Source: an uncultured Marvinbryantia sp. (GTDB taxonomy: Bacteria > Bacillota > Clostridia > Lachnospirales > Lachnospiraceae). Taken from it: a stretch of 53,685 bases of DNA. The stretch covers positions 1-53,685 of the forward strand of contig NZ_CAJKOX010000033.1 of the NCBI RefSeq assembly GCF_905201705.1, given 5' to 3'. The notes under the pieces are model-generated. The model saw only the letters and a list, made by a program, of their open reading frames with translations, searched no databases and was not told where the DNA came from. Positions 25,611-33,372 of this stretch are shown piece by piece. Every line of letters starts with the position of its first letter. Positions within the stretch are counted from its first letter, which is position 1. The translations under genes and the position numbers were made by a program.

Positions 25611-26525
25611 GTGAAAAAGCTTTATGGGGTCGTTGCGCCCATCATTACACCGGTAAAGGAGAATGGAGAGATAGATTACGCTTCTTTGAAAAATCTGTCT
25701 CTGAATCTGATCGAAAGAGGCTGTGACGGTCTTTATGTATGCGGTACTACCGGCGGAGTGGTATATTTTGATAAAGAAGAGCGGAAACGTATCCTGGAGA
25801 CGGTCTGGGAGGCTGCAAAGGGGAAGGCTCTGGTGTACGCCCAGACAGGCGGAACTATTCTGCGGGATACGCTGGAGCTGACGCGGCACGCGCTGGAGCT
25901 GGGCGTGGATGGTCTTGGGCTTCTGACGCCGACGTATTTTAAACTGAGGGACGAGGAGCTGGAAAATTATTATACGACAGTGGCAAAATCCGTACCTGCG
26001 GACGTACCCATCTATCTCTATGCGATTCCGGACTTTGCGGGCAACGATTTGTCGCTGCCTCTGGTGACAAAGCTTGCCGAAAAGTGTGAGAATATCGTCG
26101 GCATCAAGTACAGCTCTGGCGACTATGAGCGCATCTGCCGGTTTAAGCAGATCCGGGACGGAAAGTTTTCCGTGCTGGTGTCCAGTCCTGCGGTGGCGCA
26201 CTCCGCTTTCAGCATCGGCTGTGACGGAATCATTTCCGGTGCATGTATCCTTTTTACGGAAGAGGTTAAGGCACTGTATAATGCGTACCGGGATGGCGAT
26301 ATGGAAAATGTGGTCCGTCTGCAGCGCGATATGTACAGATGGCTGGCGCATTCGTGGCCGGATGAAATGGCAAAATGTACCGCATTCGCCTGCCATGAAG
26401 GGGTGATTTCCACGGATGCCATGAGGGCTCCGCTGATGCAGTTAAACCTGGAAGAGAAGGAAAGCTTCCTGAAGGTTATGGAGGAGTATAAGAACAATCT
26501 TTCGGAAGGTTATGGAAGAGCATAA
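25611..26525 (+). CDS. DapA family lyase (dihydrodipicolinate synthase-like), second copy
   Basis: 304-residue class I aldolase-type protein. Seen: the GTTGG loop at 45-49, a Tyr in PIYLYAIP (135-137) and the Schiff-base Lys166 in VGIKYSS. The DapA-type carboxylate-binding GTTGE has become GTTGG, so genuine dihydrodipicolinate synthase is unlikely. It shares little close sequence with the lyase at 23666, so this is not a recent duplication. I choose the GTG at 25611 behind GAGAGGAAAA. Last gene of the operon, followed by a terminator. Confidence 0.87.
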   Translation: MKKLYGVVAPIITPVKENGEIDYASLKNLSLNLIERGCDGLYVCGTTGGVVYFDKEERKRILETVWEAAKGKALVYAQTGGTILRDTLELTRHALELGVDGLGLLTPTYFKLRDEELENYYTTVAKSVPADVPIYLYAIPDFAGNDLSLPLVTKLAEKCENIVGIKYSSGDYERICRFKQIRDGKFSVLVSSPAVAHSAFSIGCDGIISGACILFTEEVKALYNAYRDGDMENVVRLQRDMYRWLAHSWPDEMAKCTAFACHEGVISTDAMRAPLMQLNLEEKESFLKVMEEYKNNLSEGYGRA

Positions 26526-26555
26526 GAACGATCTTTCTGCATAATATAGCAGAGA

Positions 26556-26602
26556 AAAACCGGAATCAGAGCCCGTTATCCGGGGCTGGTTCCGGTTTTT
26601 TA
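26556..26602 (+). terminator. terminator of the cluster A operon
   Basis: AAAACCGGAA (26556-26565) pairs with TTCCGGTTTT (26590-26599), with an inner AGCCC/GGGCT stem, and ends in a T tract. Confidence 0.85.
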
Positions 26603-26704
26603 TATCAAAAATTTTACTAAATTATTCAGAAGGTTTTACCTGTTCCGTTGTCTGGTCCTGGGCTCCTGATATTCCCTGCCGTGATGGTGGGAGCCTCCCT
26701 GAGA

Positions 26705-27310
26705 CTATTCTTCGGCAAGAACAGCGGCAATGGCATCCGGTGCGCATTGATTGAGCTCGTGCCCTGCGCCGGGGATGATGTGCAGCTTTGCCTGCGGCAG
26801 AAGTTTTTCAAGCTGCCTGGAGGCCTTCAGATTGGCATGGTCCTTTTCGCCGCACAGAAGCGTTACCGGGCATTTGATTTTATGCAGTCCGCGGCTGAAA
26901 TCAAGGGAGCGCATGGAGCGGGACAGGCTGATAACGTCCTGCTTTGCCATACCCATATCCGCGAACGACTTCTTTGGCATACAGCGGAACAGGAGGTTCT
27001 GAAAATCAATAAGAAGCGTGGGAACCTTATACTGTACGCCGATTAAAACGAGGGAAGATATCTGGCTGCCATGCCGTATGGCATAGTCCAGCGCAAGCAG
27101 CGCACCCAGAGAAAGACCGCATATGCGGAAGGACTCTTTTTCATTTCTGTAGCGCTTTTCCAGCCCGGCTAATATACCGGAATAAGAAATGTTTCCTTTT
27201 GAAAGTGAAAAAAGCTCCGGGCAGTCTGCATCCGGCAGCGTAGTTCTGGAAATGACAGCCTGCCAGTCGCGGGCGGTCTGTCCTAAACCATGCAAAAAAA
27301 CGGTTTTCAT
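26705..27310 (-). CDS. alpha/beta hydrolase
   Basis: 201-residue small hydrolase of the alpha/beta fold. Seen: the oxyanion region FLHGLGQTARDW, the nucleophile elbow GLSLG with Ser67, an acid candidate in LLCGEKDH, and the catalytic His in GAGHEL. The substrate cannot be told; small esterases of this type may remove acyl groups from sugars. The start at 27310 is chosen on GAAAGGAGAAG upstream. It lies opposite to its neighbours, convergent with the lyase operon and divergent from the GH2 gene. Confidence 0.85.
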   Translation of the reverse strand: MKTVFLHGLGQTARDWQAVISRTTLPDADCPELFSLSKGNISYSGILAGLEKRYRNEKESFRICGLSLGALLALDYAIRHGSQISSLVLIGVQYKVPTLLIDFQNLLFRCMPKKSFADMGMAKQDVISLSRSMRSLDFSRGLHKIKCPVTLLCGEKDHANLKASRQLEKLLPQAKLHIIPGAGHELNQCAPDAIAAVLAEE

Positions 27311-27628
27311 TTCTATATCAGCTTCTCCTTTCTTCTGTGCGGTAAATAATCTGAGACGGAGCGGTCGGACACCGCAGAGGCTGTGACATATGGAATTATT
27401 ATAAGTATTCCACAAGCTTTTGTCCACAAGAAATCATCCGGTTTTTGCGGGGGATTTAAAAAGTCGCTCATTTTTTGGCGGATATCTTGAAAAAGTCGCT
27501 CATTTTTTTGTATAATATAAAAATCAAAAAGAGGACAGGAGGCACAGCGTGATTATCAGTGCGGATTGGCAATTCTGTCTGTTTTTGATTTGCTAGAAAC
27601 GTAATTGAGATGTAAAAGGAGGATGTAT
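27311..27628. promoter_or_regulatory. 318-bp divergent control region with promoter of the GH2 gene
   Basis: No gene seen in this gap. A promoter for the plus strand has TTGAAA (27487-27492), 18 nt and TATAAT (27511-27516). A direct repeat of AAAAAGTCGCTCATTTTTT occurs at 27458-27476 and 27490-27508, exactly 32 bp apart; the second copy fills the -35 to -10 spacer. The phasing (about three helical turns) suggests cooperative binding of a regulator. Confidence 0.6.
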
Positions 27629-29893
27629 ATGCGGAATATAATTCATTTAAATAACGGCTGGCGATTTATCAGAGAGGATGCCGGACTTCCGGAGACACTG
27701 CCGGAGGAATGGGAGGAGGTGGAGCTGCCGCACTGCTGGAACGCGGTTGACGGGCAGGACGGCAATGGCGCCTATTACCGTGGAAGGTGCTGGTATGCCA
27801 GAAACTTTCAGACGCCGGTGCAGCCGCTTGGAAACGGGCGGGTGTACGTGGAGGTCCTGGCGGCGGGGCAGCAGGCATCTGTTTACGTAAACGGCAAAGA
27901 AGCGGTATATCACGAGGGCGGTTATTCCACCTTCCGCGCGGATATTACCGGGCTTTGCAGGGACGGCCAGGAAAATCTTCTGGTGATTGCCTGCAGCAAT
28001 GAGGAAAAGAGCAGCGTGTATCCGCAGTCGGCGGATTTCACATTTTACGGCGGCCTGTACCGGGGAGTGAATCTGATCAGCGTGCCGGATACGCATTTTG
28101 ACCTGGATTATTACGGGGGACCCGGACTTCAGGTGACGCCGGAGCCGTGCGATGACGGAGGAGCCGTTTTCAGACTGGCTTCCTGGGTAAAAAATGCCGA
28201 TGAAAACTTTACGGTTCTGTATTCCATCCGGGATGCCGAAGGAAACGAGGTTGCCGGTGCGGCGCGTCCGGCGGCGGATGCCGGGGTGACAGTTTACGTT
28301 CCCGACGCCGAAAAATGGGAAATCGACAGACCGTATCTTTACACGGTGACGGCAACGCTGCAGAGGCGCAACGAGGCGTTTGATGAAATATCGGTGCGTG
28401 CGGGTGTGAGAAGCTTCTCCTGCGACCCGGAGAAGGGCTTTTTTATCAACGGCAGACAGACGCCGCTGCGTGGTGTCAGCCGCCATCAGGACCGGCTGTA
28501 TAAGGGAAATGCGCTCAGCCGGGAGGAGCATTATGAGGATGCCCGCCTGATTAAGGAGCTTGGGGCGAACACGATCCGGCTGGCACACTATCAGCATTCG
28601 CAGGATTTTTACGACGCCTGCGACGAGCTTGGCTTTATTGTGTGGGCGGAGATTCCGTTTATCAGCGTGTTTAACACTGACCCGGCGGCGCACGAAAACT
28701 GCATCAGCCAGATGAAGGAGCTGATTATACAGAATTACAACCATCCGTCCATCTGCTTCTGGGGAATTTCGAACGAAATTCTTATCGGAGGCATATCGGA
28801 GAAGCTGGTGGAAAATCACCGGGAGCTGAATGCGCTCTGCAAACAGCTTGACCCGACGCGGCTGACAACGATTGCGCATGTATCCATGACGCCGGTGGAC
28901 AGTCCCCTGCACGGGATTACAGATGTGGAGAGCTATAACCATTACTTCGGCTGGTACGGCGGAAAAATGGAGGACAACGGTCCCTGGCTGGACGATTTCC
29001 ACAGGATGCATCCGGAAATCTGCCTGGGACTTTCCGAATACGGATGCGAGGGGATTATCACCTATCACGGAGCAAATCCGGCGTGCAGGGATTACAGCGA
29101 GGAATACCAGGCGCTTTATCATGAGCACATGGCAAAGGTTCTGGAGGAACGCTCCTATATCTGGTCCAGCCACGTATGGAATATGTTTGATTTTGGCTGC
29201 GCGGCGCGCAACGAGGGCGGCGTTGCCGGGAGAAACAACAAAGGTCTGATGACGATAGACCGGAAGACGAAAAAAGACAGCTACTATGTGTACCAGGCAT
29301 ACTGGAGCAAAAAGCCGATGGTCCATCTGTGCGGCAGACGCTATGCGCAGCGCGCAGGCGAAACGACGGAAATCCGCGTATATTCCAATCAGCCCTCCGT
29401 TGCCCTGTACCTTGATGGAAAGCTGGTGGAGGAAAAGACGGCGGATAAGGTTTTTGTATTTCATGTTGCACTGGCGGACGGCGTTAATATCGTGACAGCC
29501 AGGGCAGGAAAAATCAGCGACAGCATGACGCTGGAGAAGGTGGATGCGGAGCCGTCCGTTTATGCGCTCCCGGAAGCAAAGGAGAGAGCGGAGGGCGTAG
29601 CAAACTGGTTTAAGCTGGCGGGAAATCTGGACCTGAAGGCCCCGATGGAATTTCCGGAGGGCAGATACAGTATCCGGGATACCATAGAAGAGCTGGCGGA
29701 TTCGCAGGAAGCGTGGGACATTACGGCGGAAGCATTCCGGCTGGCGGCCAATATGAAGCTTGCCAGAAGGGAAGGAATGTGGGATATGATAAAGAGCATG
29801 ACACTGGAGGATGCCCTGAAAATGGCTGGTTCGATGGTCCCGGAGGGCTTTACGGAAAGCGTCAATGCAAAGCTGATAAAGATAGAAAAGTAA
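27629..29893 (+). CDS. glycoside hydrolase family 2, beta-galactosidase-like
   Basis: 754-residue intracellular enzyme without a signal peptide. N-terminal sugar-binding domain (residues ~1-155), Ig-like domain, then a catalytic TIM barrel with acid/base Glu383 in WGISNE and nucleophile Glu470 in GLSEYGCEG. The pattern fits beta-galactosidases, but related GH2 enzymes cleave beta-glucuronides, so specificity is open. The last ~90 residues form a helical tail rich in Ala, Glu and Met, not part of the classical fold. I start at the ATG at 27629 behind AAAAGGAGG. It has its own promoter and terminator. Confidence 0.9.
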   Translation: MRNIIHLNNGWRFIREDAGLPETLPEEWEEVELPHCWNAVDGQDGNGAYYRGRCWYARNFQTPVQPLGNGRVYVEVLAAGQQASVYVNGKEAVYHEGGYSTFRADITGLCRDGQENLLVIACSNEEKSSVYPQSADFTFYGGLYRGVNLISVPDTHFDLDYYGGPGLQVTPEPCDDGGAVFRLASWVKNADENFTVLYSIRDAEGNEVAGAARPAADAGVTVYVPDAEKWEIDRPYLYTVTATLQRRNEAFDEISVRAGVRSFSCDPEKGFFINGRQTPLRGVSRHQDRLYKGNALSREEHYEDARLIKELGANTIRLAHYQHSQDFYDACDELGFIVWAEIPFISVFNTDPAAHENCISQMKELIIQNYNHPSICFWGISNEILIGGISEKLVENHRELNALCKQLDPTRLTTIAHVSMTPVDSPLHGITDVESYNHYFGWYGGKMEDNGPWLDDFHRMHPEICLGLSEYGCEGIITYHGANPACRDYSEEYQALYHEHMAKVLEERSYIWSSHVWNMFDFGCAARNEGGVAGRNNKGLMTIDRKTKKDSYYVYQAYWSKKPMVHLCGRRYAQRAGETTEIRVYSNQPSVALYLDGKLVEEKTADKVFVFHVALADGVNIVTARAGKISDSMTLEKVDAEPSVYALPEAKERAEGVANWFKLAGNLDLKAPMEFPEGRYSIRDTIEELADSQEAWDITAEAFRLAANMKLARREGMWDMIKSMTLEDALKMAGSMVPEGFTESVNAKLIKIEK

Positions 29894-29938
29894 AATACGA
29901 AAAGCAAAAAACAAAAAAACAGGGAACGGTCAGAGAAG

Positions 29939-29976
29939 CTTCCGGATGTACGAAAAAACATCCGGAGGTTTTTCTT
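29939..29976 (+). terminator. terminator of the GH2 gene
   Basis: TCCGGATGT (29941-29949) pairs perfectly with ACATCCGGA (29958-29966), followed by a T-rich tract. Confidence 0.8.
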
Positions 29977-30293
29977 TTATGGGAAAGCGGCACTTTATCC
30001 CGGATATCCGCAGGATTGGATTTGTGAAAGCCGCGTCACTGAAAAAGTTAATTAAAAGTTAAGCAACAAACAAATGGGCAAAAAGACGGAAAATATTTTT
30101 AAAATACCAAACAAAATGAAAAAATACATTTATATAAATATTTTCATCAAAAATCGATTGCAAAAACAAACAAAGAAAAAAAGAAATTAAAAAAATAATA
30201 AGCAAAATGACGAAAACACACTTGACAAAGAAGTAATGCGGGTTTATGATAAAGATACATAAGTTAAGTAACAATATGCGGGCAGGAGGGCAG
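29977..30293 (+). promoter_or_regulatory. 317-bp control region of cluster B with promoter and repeated operator-like site
   Basis: Very A-rich stretch without a gene. Promoter: TTGACA (30222-30227), 17 nt, TATGAT (30245-30250). The same 10-bp near-palindrome flanks it: GTTAAGCAAC at 30058-30067 and GTTAAGTAAC at 30263-30272 (GTTA/TAAC half-sites in the second). The downstream copy lies over the expected transcription start, suiting repression by the LacI-type protein encoded next. Confidence 0.6.
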
Positions 30294-31334
30294 GTGAATA
30301 TTTTGGCAGGACGAGGCGCGGTTTCCATGCAGAATATTGCAGATGAGCTTGGCGTCAGCAAGGTGACGGTTTCCAAGGCAATCAATGGAAAAGAAGGTGT
30401 CAGCGGACCGCTCAGACAGAAAATATTGCAGACTGCGGCGGATCACGGATATGTGCTTCCGGATTACGGACAGCGGAAGGCACGTACCATTGCGATTATC
30501 ATGAGCGAGCGGTTTCATTCCGGAGACAGCGGCCGTTTTTATATGGGCATGTACGAGCACATCAACCGCGAGCTGCGGATGCGGGCGTACTCCAGCGTTA
30601 TGATTACACCGAATCCCGAAACTCTGGAGCATGACGCGGAGACGATCGAAAAGCCAGGAATGTTCGACGGTCTTATTTTTCTGGGGATTCTTGATAAAGA
30701 GGTGCGTGAGCGCATCGACAGGATTCCGCTTCCGAAGGTGTATGTGGATTTGTACGATGTCGGATACCGCTCGGATTCTGTTGTGACGGAGAGCATTTAT
30801 TCCGCATACGAAATCACGAAGCATCTGATACGCAGCGGACATCGGGAAATCGGATTTGTGGGGACGCTTGGTGTGACAACGAGCATCAACGACCGCTATC
30901 TGGGGTATATGCGCGCACTGATGGAAAAAGGGCTGAAAGAGCAGGAACGCTGGAGGATTCCGGACCGCGATCAGGCGGGCAGAGCGGTCGACCTGCAGCT
31001 TCCGCAGGAACTTCCGGAGGCGTTCATGTGCAACTGTGATGAGACAGCCTTCCGGCTTGTCCGGGAGCTGAAGCGCAGAGGTCTGTCTGTGCCGGAGGAT
31101 GTGTCGGTTGTCGGGTTTGACGATGATATTTATGCGGGGCTCTGCGAGCCGCAGCTTACGACGGTTGCCGTAGATATGAAGGAAATCGGCAGAACCGCTG
31201 TAAAATGCATGGTCAGACGCATGGAGCGTACCGGGACAGAAAATAGTGAGGGAGAAGTTTACCGGATACCGGGAAAACTGATTTTCCGGGATTCGGTACG
31301 GGAGAGGAAAGGGAGAATGAAAAGTGAAAAATAA
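30294..31334 (+). CDS. LacI family transcriptional regulator (cluster B)
   Basis: 346-residue regulator. Helix-turn-helix in SMQNIADELGVSKVTVSKAI (residues 11-30), then an effector domain with ARTIAIIMSERF, FDGLIFLGIL, PKVYVDLYDVG, HREIGFVGTL and VSVVGFDDDIYAGLCEPQL. The GTG at 30294 follows GGCAGGAGGGCAG and fits best. It is the first gene of the importer and mannosidase operon and overlaps the next permease by 11 nt, so it is probably autoregulated. Confidence 0.91.
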   Translation: MNILAGRGAVSMQNIADELGVSKVTVSKAINGKEGVSGPLRQKILQTAADHGYVLPDYGQRKARTIAIIMSERFHSGDSGRFYMGMYEHINRELRMRAYSSVMITPNPETLEHDAETIEKPGMFDGLIFLGILDKEVRERIDRIPLPKVYVDLYDVGYRSDSVVTESIYSAYEITKHLIRSGHREIGFVGTLGVTTSINDRYLGYMRALMEKGLKEQERWRIPDRDQAGRAVDLQLPQELPEAFMCNCDETAFRLVRELKRRGLSVPEDVSVVGFDDDIYAGLCEPQLTTVAVDMKEIGRTAVKCMVRRMERTGTENSEGEVYRIPGKLIFRDSVRERKGRMKSEK

Positions 31335-32280
31335 CAAAAAGGTCCGTTCGAAAAAGCCGCGCTGGACAAAGAATGACACGGAACTGAGCATTCTGGCGCT
31401 GCCGACCACCATCTGGTATATCTTATTCTGCTTCCTGCCGATGTTCGGTCTGGTTATCGCATTTAAGAATTACCGTGTGACGGGCGGAAAGAGCTTTATC
31501 TATAATGTAATCCACAGCGAATGGGCGGGATTCAAAAATTTTGAATTTCTTCTGAAATCAAAGGATTTGTTTGTGATTCTCAGAAATACCATTCTTTATA
31601 ATCTGGCGTTCATCATTCTGGGGATGCTTCTGTCGGTCGGGCTGGCGATTATGATAAGTCTTCTGCACAGCAAACGGAAGTCCAAGGTGTATCAGACGCT
31701 GATGTTCTTTCCGTACTTTATGTCGTGGGTAGTCGTGGCGTACTTTCTGGATGCTTTTCTGAACCAGGACAACGGTCTGATTAACAGTATGCTGCGCGAT
31801 GCCGGGAGCGAGCCGGTCCGCTGGTATATGACGGCGGGCGTGTGGCCGTTTCTGCTGATTTTTATGTATCTGTGGAAATCAACCGGCTATAACATGGTTA
31901 TTTACCTTTCCAGCATTACAGGTATCGATACGACGCTGTATGAAGCCGCGGTGGTGGACGGGGCAACCAAGAGGCAGCAGGTGTGGTACATTACGCTGCC
32001 GTGTCTGAAAAATGTCATCATCATGATGTTTATTCTGAATGTGGGAAAGGTCTTTTACTCGGATTTCGGTCTGTTCTATCAGCTGTCGCAGGGCGCTACC
32101 GGTTCGATTTTCAATACGACGGCAACGATTGATACCTATGTATTTAACGCCATCCGCTCGTCCACGCCGATCGGCATGACGTCGGCGGTTACGTTTTTCC
32201 AGTCTGTCGCCTGCTGTATCACCATTCTGGTGGCAAACGGAATTGTGCGCAAGATAGACGAAGACAGCGCGATTATATAA
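31324..32280 (+). CDS. ABC transporter permease, LplB/UgpA type (cluster B)
   Basis: 318-residue membrane protein with about six hydrophobic helices. The N-terminal block LPTTIWYILFCFLPMFGLVI and the EAA loop TTLYEAAVVDGATKRQQVWY are typical of importers for complex sugars or oligosaccharides. The start is GTG inside the end of the regulator gene. It pairs with the permease at 32293. No ATPase gene is near. Confidence 0.93.
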   Translation: MKNNKKVRSKKPRWTKNDTELSILALPTTIWYILFCFLPMFGLVIAFKNYRVTGGKSFIYNVIHSEWAGFKNFEFLLKSKDLFVILRNTILYNLAFIILGMLLSVGLAIMISLLHSKRKSKVYQTLMFFPYFMSWVVVAYFLDAFLNQDNGLINSMLRDAGSEPVRWYMTAGVWPFLLIFMYLWKSTGYNMVIYLSSITGIDTTLYEAAVVDGATKRQQVWYITLPCLKNVIIMMFILNVGKVFYSDFGLFYQLSQGATGSIFNTTATIDTYVFNAIRSSTPIGMTSAVTFFQSVACCITILVANGIVRKIDEDSAII

Positions 32281-32292
32281 GGAGGCAGGAAG

Positions 32293-33219
32293 ATGGCAAA
32301 GAGAAGAGAGGAGCCGGATGCTCCGAACAGGCTGAACCGGATAGCAAAAAAGACGGACATATGTTTCAATATCATATTTGCAGTGCTGGCGCTGATGTGC
32401 ATAATTCCGGTAATCTTTATATTTATTATTTCGATTTCCTCGGAGGAATCCATCCGGCATATCGGCTACCGCTTTATTCCGGAATCGTTTTCGGCGGATT
32501 CGTATATTTTCCTGTTCCGCGAGGCGGATATGATTCTGAGAGCGCTCGGCGTATCCTTTGTGGTGACGATAGTCGGCACGGCGCTCGGCGTGATGCTGAC
32601 CACGATGATGGGCTATGTGATGTCCAGGAGCAATTACAGGCTGAACGGGCTCTGCACGATGATTGTATTTATCCCGATGATTTTCAACGGCGGTATGCTT
32701 TCCTCCTACGTGGTAAATACGCAGCTTCTGCATTTAAAGGACAGTATCTGGGCGCTGATTCTGCCGCTGCTTGTTTCATCGTTTAATGTCGTGATATGCA
32801 AGACGTTCTTTAAGACAAACATACCGGATTCTGTCATGGAATCGGCGCAGATCGACGGCGCGACGCAGTTTACGATTTTCGGAAAAATCGTGCTGCCTCT
32901 GGCAAAACCGCTGCTGGCAACGATTGCACTGTTCCTGACATTCGGTTATTGGAATGACTGGTTCCAGTCTTCTCTGTACATTACGAACACAAAGCTGTAT
33001 TCGCTGCAGGCACTGCTCGACCATGTACAGAGGAGTATTGAAATGATGGCGAACAATCCGACAATGGGCGTTACCATGACAGAGTATATGAATTCCATGC
33101 CGAAGGAAGGGGCGCGTATGGCAATGGCGATTCTGATTATCGTTCCAATCGCGTGTACCTATCCGTTCTTCCAGAGATATTTTATCTCCGGTCTGACGGT
33201 AGGATCGGTAAAAGGATGA
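32293..33219 (+). CDS. ABC transporter permease, YtcP/UgpE type (cluster B)
   Basis: 308-residue second permease: hydrophobic helices starting at IIFAVLALMCIIPVIFIFII, the EAA loop SVMESAQIDGATQFTIFGKI and the C-terminal FFQRYFISGLTVGSVKG typical of this family. The ribosome site is AAGGAGGCAGG. It is followed by a structured gap and the binding protein. Confidence 0.93.
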   Translation: MAKRREEPDAPNRLNRIAKKTDICFNIIFAVLALMCIIPVIFIFIISISSEESIRHIGYRFIPESFSADSYIFLFREADMILRALGVSFVVTIVGTALGVMLTTMMGYVMSRSNYRLNGLCTMIVFIPMIFNGGMLSSYVVNTQLLHLKDSIWALILPLLVSSFNVVICKTFFKTNIPDSVMESAQIDGATQFTIFGKIVLPLAKPLLATIALFLTFGYWNDWFQSSLYITNTKLYSLQALLDHVQRSIEMMANNPTMGVTMTEYMNSMPKEGARMAMAILIIVPIACTYPFFQRYFISGLTVGSVKG

Positions 33220-33372
33220 CACAGGTTTTAACGGAAATGCAGATTTCCGTAGAACAGGGCGGGAGATTCCGCCTGCGAAGCGGCAGGCGCCGGACTGATT
33301 TTCCGGTTTTCCGCGCCGCGAATATAAAAAAGCTGCCGTCGGCAGCGCAAAGCAAAAAGGAGGGTTTACAAA
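33220..33372 (+). promoter_or_regulatory. stem-loop leader before the binding-protein gene
   Basis: Three stem-loops and no gene: ACGGAAA/TTTCCGT (33231-33237 and 33244-33250), CGCCTGC/GCAGGCG (33270-33276 and 33283-33289) and GCTGCCG/CGGCAGC (33332-33338 and 33340-33346), then AAAAAGGAGGG. Such structures can shield the downstream message so that the binding protein exceeds the permeases; this is inference. Confidence 0.4.

Noticed and set aside
25611..26525. True dihydrodipicolinate synthase (dapA) for lysine and spore dipicolinate
   Set aside because: The GTTGE motif is changed to GTTGG, and the gene sits in a sugar importer operon on a mobile island rather than with lysine genes.
27647..29914. 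755-codon open frame on the minus strand
   Set aside because: It is exactly antisense to the well-supported GH2 gene. The composition (many Arg, His, Leu, Val) is that of a complement frame in GC-rich codons, with no domain signature.
30059..30385. 108-codon hydrophobic minus-strand frame before the second LacI gene
   Set aside because: Poly-A-rich promoter DNA read backwards; it also overlaps the start of the regulator gene.
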